Shown: in pieces, positions 26,902 through 34,242 of the stretch
Position numbering within the stretch: the stretch's first letter is position 1
Layout of the letters: each line of letters begins with the position of its first letter
Source: Lachnospiraceae bacterium V9D3004
GTDB taxonomy: Bacteria > Bacillota > Clostridia > Lachnospirales > Lachnospiraceae
NCBI GenBank assembly: GCA_000621985.1
Contig: JHWW01000008.1
Span: 107,171 to 171,170, forward strand
Direction: 5' to 3'
Length of the DNA stretch: 64,000 nucleotides
Translations under genes and position numbers: made by a program
The notes under the pieces: generated by a model
The model's database searches: none
What the model was told of the DNA's origin: nothing
The model's input: only the letters and a program-made list of their open reading frames with translations

Positions 26902-26934
26902 TTGATTTTTAAAAACACAACAATTATAATTGTT
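26902..26934 (+). promoter_or_regulatory. Promoter overlapped by a 16-bp perfect palindrome
   Basis: TTGATT (26902-26907), a 17-base spacer and TATAAT (26925-26930). The -10 box is the centre of the perfect palindrome AACAATTATAATTGTT (26919-26934), an arrangement expected for a repressor operator. Transcription would start near 26937 and run into the long leader of the 76-residue gene. Confidence 0.6.
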
Positions 26935-26936
26935 TT

Positions 26937-27346
26937 TGTGAGACACATAATGAACCCTGCGGAAAGGGGGAATTATATTTCAGGTATTTAATATAACTTT
27001 TTTTCATTATTTATCTGCTTTTATTAATTTAATATTTTAATGGTTTAATCTTTAAAAATGCATATCGTTTTATCGGTATTCACAAGGTTTTCATAGAGGC
27101 CGGATCATCTTATCTGAGGCAAAGAGGGATGATTATTGATATCCGGAGGTCATCCGAAAGAGTCGAAGGATTTTTAAGTTCCGGCATCTGTAATTTTCTT
27201 ATACAGTTCATTCTGTATATCATGGATTTAGTATCATTTTTTTATCCGATGTATTATAAGTCATGAAACAATTAACAGGGGATTCAGTTATGTGCTCATA
27301 AAAAAGCTCTGATGCGAATATTAATATCAGGAAGGAGATGAGGTAA
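26937..27346 (+). ncRNA. Long structured leader region (candidate cis-regulatory RNA)
   Basis: About 410 bases without a gene between the palindromic promoter and the leader peptide. Hairpins that can be read include CCCT-GCGGAA-AGGG near 26955, CCGGATCATC (27100-27109) with GATG (27128-27131) and ATCCGG (27141-27146), and an overlapping CCGGA/TCCGG pair (27143-27184). I could not match it to a named riboswitch. Whether it is one RNA is inferred. Confidence 0.35.
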
Positions 27347-27406
27347 TTGCCTGTGGTATTATACACCACACAAAGTACCTCGCCACAGGTGATTATGAAT
27401 TATTAA
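27347..27406 (+). CDS. 19-residue leader peptide coupled to the downstream gene
   Basis: A TTG start with AAGGAG 9 bases upstream opens a 19-codon frame beginning MPVVLYTTQSTSPQV. Its TAA overlaps the next gene's ATG as TAATG. The DNA can form two competing hairpins, TGTGGT/ACCACA and CCTGTGG/CCACAGG, sharing the same left arm. This layout fits translational coupling or attenuation. It is short, so chance remains possible. Confidence 0.45.
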   Translation: MPVVLYTTQSTSPQVIMNY

Positions 27407-27636
27407 TGGTCAGGTCTGACAATATGAAACGTTATGTATATGAATGGATCAGCAGTGAGATCGATATGGCTGAGAGATACGGAATACCGGTCTGTGTTGA
27501 AGGCATACATTATTCATCAAAAGAGAATGACGAGCTGTACAAAGTTCTTGAAGATGGGGTGTATATGAAGGAGTATCTCGGGGATGAAAGCGGACGTATT
27601 ACCCGGATCAATTTCAACAAGGTCGAGAAATTCTGA
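27406..27636 (+). CDS. Hypothetical 76-residue protein
   Basis: A soluble, mixed-charge protein starting MVRSDNMKRYVYEW, with no signal peptide, membrane helix or cysteine cluster apart from one Cys. The start codon overlaps the stop of the leader peptide and has no ribosome site of its own, which supports coupling. An internal ATG at 27424 is the alternative start. I do not recognise the family. Confidence 0.55.
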   Translation: MVRSDNMKRYVYEWISSEIDMAERYGIPVCVEGIHYSSKENDELYKVLEDGVYMKEYLGDESGRITRINFNKVEKF

Positions 27637-27785
27637 ACATAAGCCTGTCAGTCAATCTGTGAAATATTCAGAAAATCTGCAATTAACTAATTAAAACAAA
27701 ACCTAATATGATCCGGGCAGAATGCGGGATATGGCATTTGCCGGAAAATTCAACGGGTATAAACGGTGTGCTACGGTTTGCGGTG

Positions 27786-28337
27786 TTAACTTGTGCGTGT
27801 GCAGCCGCTACAGCCTTCGCACCTTGCTGCCATGTCGGATGATGCTACGGGGAAAGACTCAGTGAGAAGTTCCTCAAGCAGACATACGGCATGGGCAGAT
27901 ATACCCTCCATATTGCCTGTAAAGCCGAGTCCTTCTTCGGTGGTTGCTTTTATATTGATCCTGTCCGGACTGATTGCTAGAGCTTCGGCAATATTTGATA
28001 TCATTTCTTCTATATAGGGCATGAGCTTTGGTTTCTGGGCTATTATCGTAGCATCAATATTGCTTATTGTATACAGATGCTCTTCAAGGAGATTTCCAAC
28101 TTTGATCAAAAGCTTAATGCTCGATATATCCTTGTAGTCGGGGTTGTTGTCAGGGAAATGTCTGCCAATATCACCCAGTCCTGCGGCACCGAGAAGTGCA
28201 TCCATGATCGCATGGAGCAGTACGTCCGCATCTGAGTGTCCAAGCAACCCCGTGCTATGCGGGATGTCGACACCTCCGATTATCAGTTTTCTGTCGGGTA
28301 CAAGCTTGTGTACGTCATATCCGTGTCCTATTCTCAT
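27786..28337 (-). CDS. ispF: 2-C-methyl-D-erythritol 2,4-cyclodiphosphate synthase
   Basis: A 183-residue enzyme of the non-mevalonate isoprenoid pathway that cyclises CDP-ME 2-phosphate to MEc[14 protein letters not shown] supplies the metal-binding Asp and His, [20 protein letters not shown] the third ligand region, and DIGRHFPD and [10 protein letters not shown] are further family motifs. It is about 20 residues longer than usual and ends in a cysteine-rich tail (CEGCSGC) that is not part of the normal fold. Confidence 0.95.
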   Translation of the reverse strand: MRIGHGYDVHKLVPDRKLIIGGVDIPHSTGLLGHSDADVLLHAIMDALLGAAGLGDIGRHFPDNNPDYKDISSIKLLIKVGNLLEEHLYTISNIDATIIAQKPKLMPYIEEMISNIAEALAISPDRINIKATTEEGLGFTGNMEGISAHAVCLLEELLTESFPVASSDMAARCEGCSGCTRTS

Positions 28338-28494
28338 TTTATATCAATCCTTACTTGTAGTATATTTTATATCCTAATATACTTTTTTCTTATATCCTTA
28401 TATTCTTATGTTCTCATATCTTTATGCGCAGATATGTGCCTTAACGGAATCGTCAGGCAGCCGTATCTTTAATCATAGGTTGCGAGTGCTATTA

Positions 28495-29649
28495 TCAGAA
28501 TATCGGAGTTCCCTTGATATCACCTTCGGTTCCGAGATACTTAAGTATCGTTGCCGCAATATCCGCAAAGCATTCACGAGTGTGGTAATTCACACCATGA
28601 GGTATATTTTTACCGTACATGATAAGCGGAACATATTCTCTTGAATGGTCTGTTGAAGGTGTGCCGGGATCGCATCCGTGGTCAGCTGTGATCATGAGCA
28701 CGTCGTCATCACGAAGTTTATCAAGGATCTCGGGAAGCCTGTCATCAAAATATGACAGGGCTGCAGCGTATCCGTCTATATCATTTCTGTGGCCGTACAG
28801 CATGTCATAATCCACGAGATTCGTAAAGCAAAGGCCGTGGAAGTCTTTGTCCATATATTCAAGTGTCTTGTTGATACCGTCTTCGTTACCGGTCGTTCTC
28901 ACATATTCTGTGATGCCGCGCTCCGCGAATATATCGATGATTTTGCCTACAGACAGTACGTCATAACCGTTACCGCTTAAGACGTCAAGCATTGTCGTAC
29001 CGGGAGGTGTAAGGGAATAGTCATGTCTGCGGCTCGTTCTTGTGAAGTTGCCCGGCTCGCCGATGAATGGTCTTGCTATAACCCTTCCCACACCATGCTT
29101 TCCGGTAAGTAGGTTTCTTGCGATCTGGCAGTATTCATACAGCTTTTCGATTGGAACGATTTCTTCGTGCGCAGCGATCTGGAATACAGAATCGGCGGAA
29201 GTATAGACGATGAGATCGCCTGTTGACATGTGTTCCTTTCCGTATTCTGCAATGACTTCAGTGCCTGAATACGGCTTGTTGCAAAGAACGCCTCTTCCTG
29301 TAGCTTTCGAGAATGCTTCGATCACATCATCCGGAAAACCTTCGGGATAGGTAGGCAGCGGACTTGGAGATATAATACCTGCTATCTCCCAATGTCCGAT
29401 CGTAGTGTCCTTTCCTTTGGATGCTTCACTGAGACGTGCAAATGAACCGGAAGGCTCTTTGCAGGGCTCTCCTATATCAACACTGTCAATGTTAAAATAT
29501 CCGAGCTTACGCATATTGGGCATACCATTGAACTTTGAGCTCGTCGAAGCGGTCTTTAATGTGTTGCTTCCTTCGTCGCCGTATTCGGCTGCATCCGGCA
29601 TCTCTCCGATACCGACACTGTCAAGTACTAACAAAAATACACGTTTCAT
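28495..29649 (-). CDS. deoB: Phosphopentomutase
   Basis: A 384-residue alkaline-phosphatase-superfamily enzyme interconverting ribose-1- and ribose-5-phosphate (and the deoxy forms) in nucleoside salvage. The metal site residues appear in VLDSVGIGEMPDA, in KDTTIGHWEIAG around the phospho-acceptor Thr, and in TADHGCDPGTPSTDHSREYV. Its neighbours (ispF and a chorismate-mutase-like gene) are on the same strand but not functionally linked. Confidence 0.96.
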   Translation of the reverse strand: MKRVFLLVLDSVGIGEMPDAAEYGDEGSNTLKTASTSSKFNGMPNMRKLGYFNIDSVDIGEPCKEPSGSFARLSEASKGKDTTIGHWEIAGIISPSPLPTYPEGFPDDVIEAFSKATGRGVLCNKPYSGTEVIAEYGKEHMSTGDLIVYTSADSVFQIAAHEEIVPIEKLYEYCQIARNLLTGKHGVGRVIARPFIGEPGNFTRTSRRHDYSLTPPGTTMLDVLSGNGYDVLSVGKIIDIFAERGITEYVRTTGNEDGINKTLEYMDKDFHGLCFTNLVDYDMLYGHRNDIDGYAAALSYFDDRLPEILDKLRDDDVLMITADHGCDPGTPSTDHSREYVPLIMYGKNIPHGVNYHTRECFADIAATILKYLGTEGDIKGTPIF

Positions 29650-29669
29650 AAATCATTCCCCCAATCTGT

Positions 29670-30431
29670 TTATTTCTGATAACTTCCAAGTACATATATA
29701 TTATCATACTCCGACTGAAGCATATATATCATTATCAGAGTTAAAGTTCTGGCAACACACGCCTCCAGTTCAATGGCGCATGAATCGTCGGAAGTGTGTA
29801 TCCAGGATAATCTGATATCAAAATCACTGATTACTCCGAGAACATTACTTAATATACGCACATATTCCGGAGCGTTAATATAGAGTAGCAACCGGTCGGT
29901 GCGATCATTTCCGATAAGAGTATTATCCGTTGTGATATGAGCGGTTCCGTCATCTGTTCTGTTGAAGGCCGTAACGAATCTTCCGGCTGAGTATATTCGT
30001 CCAAATAATTCATCTATGTTACGGTAGCCATCCTTATCGAGGATGTGTGTTTCGGGTTTGGAGAAACCCCCTTCTGGATAACTTTCTTCATTATCAGCTG
30101 ATCCGTCGTTACAGGGTTTGCCGGAACCTCCTTCAGATGTGAAATCAACCGGACAGATCTTTTTTTTGTCAAGCATGATGCTGTATTGATATTCTCTGCT
30201 GACAAGCATTATCTTTTTGATCAGTGCCGTATATTCTTTTATGATATCCGGTCTGGTATTCTTGGTGAGAGCGGATATTACAAGCTGCTCTCTGTCCGGT
30301 TTGTATATTGTGTCAGATGTCTCGAGTTTGGATATGGCGACTTCGTAAGCCAGATCCATTCTTTTTTCTATGAGCTTTCTGAGGTCTCTGTCAACAGAAT
30401 CTATGTGAACTCTGATATCTTCTAGTCTCAT
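29670..30431 (-). CDS. Chorismate mutase-like protein with C-terminal ACT-like region
   Basis: A 253-residue protein. Residues 1-90 match the AroQ helical chorismate mutase pattern: MRLEDIRVHIDSVDRDLRKL with LIEKRMDLAYEVAISK, then KPDREQLVISAL and a third helix. The C-terminal ~110 residues have alternating strands (RLLLYINAPEYVRILSNVLG, FDIRLSWIH) resembling an ACT-type ligand-binding domain. No prephenate dehydratase motif is seen. It may be a regulated mutase feeding Phe/Tyr synthesis or a diverged regulator. Confidence 0.7.
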   Translation of the reverse strand: MRLEDIRVHIDSVDRDLRKLIEKRMDLAYEVAISKLETSDTIYKPDREQLVISALTKNTRPDIIKEYTALIKKIMLVSREYQYSIMLDKKKICPVDFTSEGGSGKPCNDGSADNEESYPEGGFSKPETHILDKDGYRNIDELFGRIYSAGRFVTAFNRTDDGTAHITTDNTLIGNDRTDRLLLYINAPEYVRILSNVLGVISDFDIRLSWIHTSDDSCAIELEACVARTLTLIMIYMLQSEYDNIYVLGSYQK

Positions 30432-30471
30432 GAACGGATGTGCCTCCTAAGGGTGGTGCTGTTGTATCGTC

Positions 30472-30627
30472 TGTTCAGCACCAAGTGTTCATTGTCGCTT
30501 CGCGTCAATGAACACTTGGGCGGTCCGAGACGCTTCGCGTCTTGTCCGCTCCATAAAGTCATACGTCTTTCTATCGGAAAGCAAGCTTTCCGCCCGAAAG
30601 CCATATGACTTTACGGGGTGCTGAACA
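30472..30627. repeat. 156-bp palindromic element of nested hairpins
   Basis: Outer arms TGTTCAGCACC (30472-30482) and GGTGCTGAACA (30617-30627) enclose a perfect 14-bp hairpin (30481-30494 with 30506-30519), then AGACGC-TTC-GCGTCT (30528-30542). A third arm pair follows, TAAAGTCATA/TATGACTTTA (30554-30563 with 30604-30613), containing GGAAAGC/GCTTTCC. It has no gene. It resembles a REP/BIME-like or MITE-like unit and lies between the chorismate-mutase-like gene and the xylanase. Confidence 0.8.
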
Positions 30628-30751
30628 TGTATGTTAATAATGTACATATATATACATAAAATGTCAATGGAATTAGGATAAAGTGATCGGATGTTACTAT
30701 TCACAGTTCCACACGCCCATAACCCATAGACCATCTGCTTCGCATATGTGC

Positions 30752-30780
30752 TTGTCTATTCGCGGCCCTTATGTTATTAT
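30752..30780 (+). promoter_or_regulatory. Candidate xylanase promoter
   Basis: TTGTCT, a 17-base spacer and TATTAT, 54 bases before the xylanase ATG. No operator-like palindrome overlaps it. Confidence 0.5.
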
Positions 30781-30833
30781 ATCAGTAATTGTGTAGCAAA
30801 GTAATATATATTATTATGGGAGGAATCATTATT

Positions 30834-32564
30834 ATGCGTAACGTACGTAAATCAGCAACAACTCTTGCGTTGGTTATGGCTATGTCAATGGGTATCGGCA
30901 TTGTCGGAACATCTCAGGCGCCCGTATCTGCCAAGGCAAAACCGAAGCTCAATGCCACATCAAAGACACTTAAGGTTGGGGGATCATTTACACTCAAGGT
31001 TAAGAATATCAAGAAGGTTACCTGGAGTGCAGGCAACAAGAAGGTATCATTAAGCAGCAAAAAGAAGACTTCGGTTAAGGTGACCGCTGTTAAGACAGGT
31101 AAGTCCAAAGTAACCGCTTCTTATAAATCAGCAGGCAAGAAAAAGACTCTCAAATGTAACATAACGATCACTAAAGCAGATGCCGGTAAGACGAATGCAA
31201 CCGTTTCACCGGATATGTCACAGGCAACACAGGGAACGAATCAGACTCCTGCACCAAGTGGCGCAGCCGGTAATGCAACGTCAGCTCCGACAGCAGTTCC
31301 TACGGAAGTTCCGAGCCCGACACCTGTTCCCACAGAGGTTCCTACGCCGTCTGTGGTATCGGAGAGCGGTTCGTGGTCATACATTCCTGTTGATAATGAC
31401 AGTCTGCTTAAGGAATTCGGACCGATATTCGGTAATGTCGGCACTTGTCTTACATATAATGACGGATTCAGACAGCAGCTTGAAGATAAGACGCTCATGG
31501 AACATGTGCGCGCGAATTATAACAGTTTTACGCTTGAAAATGACATGAAACCGTCATTTCTGCTGTCCGATTCACTTGCAAACTTCAGGAATCCGGTGTT
31601 CAATCAGCTTATTCCGGTGAATGATGCTATCGCGCAGGGTTATTACGTTCCCGATAATTATACGGAAAATGTAGTTCCCGAGATCAACTATACCAATATT
31701 GATAAGATCATGCAGATCGCCGCTGACAACGGTATCAGGATGAGAGCTCATACACTGATCTGGCACAGCCAGACACCGACGGAGTTCTTCAGGGACGGAT
31801 ATCAGACAAACGGCAGTTTCGTTGACCCGGACACTATGGATCAGAGGATCATATATTATGTTACCAACGTAGTTAAGCATATATGCGAGAGTCCGAACAG
31901 TTCGGTTGTATATACATGGGATATATGTAACGAGTACTTCCATCAGTCATCAAGCGGCAGTGAGGCGAATTGGGCGAATGTATACGATCTGTCAAGTCCA
32001 TCGGGACTGACAACAAAACCGACTTATGTTAAGCTTGCTTTCAAGACCGGATACGATGTGCTTAAGCAGTACAATCTTCAGGATTCGGTTCCGCTGTTCT
32101 ACAATGACTACAATGAAAGTCAGGTGGATGATGACATCGTGGAGATGGTTAATTATATCAATTCAAAAGACGAGATCAATCCTGACGGAGAGAAGATATG
32201 CGCAGGTGTCGGAATGCAGTGCCATCTCGGTCTGCAATGGCCTTCTGTAGAGGAACAGCTCGGCACGCTTCAGAAGTTCCTTGACGCAGGCTTCGAAGTT
32301 CAGATAACAGAGCTTGACATCGTGAATAATAACAGTTCTACAGAGGCGCAGTATTGTGATTACTGGTATTATTTTTTGAAAGGTCTTGTTGACAGACGTG
32401 TAGCCGGAGCGAAGATAACCGGCGTTACGTTCTGGGGAGTATGTGACGATGTATCGTGGAGATTCGGACAATCGGCGCTTCTCTACGGCAAGAGTGTAAA
32501 TGAACCGAAGAAGAATCTGTATGCGGCATATGCGGCAGCACAGAGCTCATGGGGATTAAAGTAA
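30834..32564 (+). CDS. Secreted GH10 endo-1,4-beta-xylanase with N-terminal Ig-like module
   Basis: A 576-residue secreted enzyme cleaving internal xylan bonds. A signal peptide (about 1-33, ending PVSAKA) is followed by a lysine-rich Ig-like module (about 36-115), a Thr/Pro/Ser linker (115-180) and the GH10 domain (about 190-576). The acid/base is Glu367 in WDICNEYFH and the nucleophile Glu493 in QITELDIV. HTLIWHSQTP and WGVCDDVSW are further family motifs. ATG 30834 is chosen because GGGAGG lies 10 bases upstream. A similar Ig-like module precedes both serpins at 48601 and 50240. Confidence 0.95.
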   Translation: MRNVRKSATTLALVMAMSMGIGIVGTSQAPVSAKAKPKLNATSKTLKVGGSFTLKVKNIKKVTWSAGNKKVSLSSKKKTSVKVTAVKTGKSKVTASYKSAGKKKTLKCNITITKADAGKTNATVSPDMSQATQGTNQTPAPSGAAGNATSAPTAVPTEVPSPTPVPTEVPTPSVVSESGSWSYIPVDNDSLLKEFGPIFGNVGTCLTYNDGFRQQLEDKTLMEHVRANYNSFTLENDMKPSFLLSDSLANFRNPVFNQLIPVNDAIAQGYYVPDNYTENVVPEINYTNIDKIMQIAADNGIRMRAHTLIWHSQTPTEFFRDGYQTNGSFVDPDTMDQRIIYYVTNVVKHICESPNSSVVYTWDICNEYFHQSSSGSEANWANVYDLSSPSGLTTKPTYVKLAFKTGYDVLKQYNLQDSVPLFYNDYNESQVDDDIVEMVNYINSKDEINPDGEKICAGVGMQCHLGLQWPSVEEQLGTLQKFLDAGFEVQITELDIVNNNSSTEAQYCDYWYYFLKGLVDRRVAGAKITGVTFWGVCDDVSWRFGQSALLYGKSVNEPKKNLYAAYAAAQSSWGLK

Positions 32565-32693
32565 GGACAAAACAAGTTTGATACGGAGGATGTGATCACG
32601 ACATCAGGTCTTGGTGACGGCGCAAATGATGAGAGTATAATGCCGACAGCAGATCCTTTTGATCCTAATAGTGGTGGTATGCCGATGCCGTGA
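32565..32693 (+). pseudogene. In-frame coding remnant after the xylanase stop
   Basis: Directly after the xylanase TAA the same frame stays open for 42 codons. It encodes a Gly/Asp/Pro-rich tail with GLGDGANDESIMPTADPFDP and ends NSGGMPMP. Codon use is gene-like. It could be the former xylanase C-terminus cut off by a nonsense change, or the tail of another lost secreted protein. No convincing independent start exists. Confidence 0.4.
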
Positions 32694-32749
32694 TAGATCG
32701 TTAACGGTTACGCTGATGGTCACAGACTTTGAGATCTGAGCAAAATAAT

Positions 32750-32796
32750 AAGCAGCAAGTTCGTTTACCGGAAAGTAAGCGGCTTGCTGCTTTTAT
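32750..32796. terminator. Terminator downstream of the xylanase
   Basis: AAGCAGCAAG (32750-32759) pairs with CTTGCTGCTT (32783-32792), followed by TTATG. It also lies just beyond the end of the reverse-strand GGDEF remnant. Confidence 0.75.
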
Positions 32797-32804
32797 GTTG
32801 TTTC

Positions 32805-33053
32805 CTAGCGACCTTTGATCTCCTCCATTTTCACTTTAAAAACCTGACTGAAACTTATCAGTGCGCGGTCGCCTTCTGCGTGACCGAAAGAATCATTTAC
32901 ATTTTTAAAATTATCAAGGTCAACTACGATCAGAGTGCATAATTTTCTCTGTTGGACAACGTACTTTACGAAAGTCTTCTGAAGATACTTCTTGTTCCAA
33001 AGTCCCGTCATACGGTCGGTATAGGCCTGCTTTTCGCGTTCTAGGATTACCAT
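32805..33053 (-). pseudogene. Truncated GGDEF-domain gene
   Basis: An 82-residue frame with the first half of a GGDEF domain: YTDRMTGLWNKKYLQKTF, then LIVVDLDNFKNVNDSFGHAE and GDRALISFSQVFK. It stops before the GG(D/E)EF active-site loop, and an in-frame TGA lies just upstream of the ATG. It cannot be a working diguanylate cyclase and is probably a decaying copy. A complete GGDEF gene follows 95 bases away on the same strand but is not closely similar. Confidence 0.65.
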
Positions 33054-33147
33054 TCTGTCTGAGTGTGGTCACAGTAAAGGAGGCTTAGAAGAGGAGGAAC
33101 GAACAATGCCATTACGAGCTGAATGTGTACATATCTATCATCGCATT

Positions 33148-34215
33148 TTATGCCTGTGAGATATGATACCTACGCTTATCTTCATACATGTTTTTGTCTG
33201 CAATAGATATGATCTTTTTGAGATCTTCGTTATCTTTTCGGTACGCCATTCCAATGGCGCAGCTGTATTCGGTAAGGGATAATGCTTTTCGGATATTTTC
33301 GACATCCTGCCTGATATTTTCTTCGGATTGTTTGATACATAGTATTAAGAATTCATCGCCGCCGATACGGTATACTCTGCTGCTTCCTGAGATATTATCA
33401 ACAAAACAATTGCTGACGGCTTTGATCGCTTCGTCACCGGCAAGATGTCCGTTGTTGTCATTTAACTGTTTTAATTCGTTCATATCGATCTCGATGATCC
33501 CGGTGATTATCTCATCATATTTTTTAATGTCATTATAGTAGGATTGTCTGTTAAGCAGACCTGTAAGCGAGTCTGTTTTTGCGAATTGGATATGTAAGAA
33601 AAGAAAATAGAACACTATATCCACAATGAATAACAGGCTGTAGACATCTTCCATGTAATACAATATACGAAGGGACATTCCGAGAAGGGCATTTACCAGA
33701 ATGAATATAATAACTATATTTTCAGTAAATGTATTGCCTTTGAAATATCCTGTGGCCATAATGAAGAATACGAACATATAAAATGCCGAAGTGATATATG
33801 TCGAATAGCCGAGAGTACCACGGTGGAATTCATTGTCCGGTGTATAATAGAATGCGATATCGGAGAAGAATACAGAAAAGCTTATTACCATGTTGATCAG
33901 TGCGGGAACGAGTAACAGCTTGTATTTGCGGATCCCGCATATGATCCTTACGGCCTGAATTATAAGAAATGGATTGATGCTGTATTCCAATGCTTTTAAA
34001 AACGGTCTCCAGGGCGACAGAGTCTCTAAGTCGGCCAGGTGATTTCCGATATGTTTTACGATAGACAGAACAAAGATGGCTAATATGCATTCTTTTAAAA
34101 GCCTTATCATATACTTGGTCAGTGTGACATTCGTGCCGGTAAAAATCCATAGTCCGATCAAGGCTATTATAAGTATGTAGTTATTGATAATGTAATCTAA
34201 AACCGGGATGTTCAA
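33148..34215 (-). CDS. Membrane-bound GGDEF diguanylate cyclase
   Basis: A 355-residue protein with about seven N-terminal membrane helices (residues 1-190) and a C-terminal GGDEF domain. TDSLTGLLNRQSYYNDI, IIEIDMNELKQLNDNNGHLA and the active-site YRIGGDEFLILC are intact, so it should make cyclic di-GMP from two GTP. The start is taken as TTG at 34215, with AAAAAGGAGA 6-7 bases before it. The longer frame from 34242 would put the ribosome site inside the gene. It lies 27 bases downstream of the activase gene. Confidence 0.88.
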   Translation of the reverse strand: MNIPVLDYIINNYILIIALIGLWIFTGTNVTLTKYMIRLLKECILAIFVLSIVKHIGNHLADLETLSPWRPFLKALEYSINPFLIIQAVRIICGIRKYKLLLVPALINMVISFSVFFSDIAFYYTPDNEFHRGTLGYSTYITSAFYMFVFFIMATGYFKGNTFTENIVIIFILVNALLGMSLRILYYMEDVYSLLFIVDIVFYFLFLHIQFAKTDSLTGLLNRQSYYNDIKKYDEIITGIIEIDMNELKQLNDNNGHLAGDEAIKAVSNCFVDNISGSSRVYRIGGDEFLILCIKQSEENIRQDVENIRKALSLTEYSCAIGMAYRKDNEDLKKIISIADKNMYEDKRRYHISQA

Positions 34216-34242
34216 TTCTTGTCTCCTTTTTTTCTTTAACAA

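Noticed and set aside
27100..27190. Cyclic di-GMP (GEMM) riboswitch
   Set aside because: GGCAAAG-like and paired-stem features drew attention, but the conserved GEMM core and receptor could not be matched; it is kept only as an unnamed structured leader.
31241..31498. Reverse-strand frame inside the xylanase linker
   Set aside because: A low-complexity shadow of the Pro/Thr linker codons.
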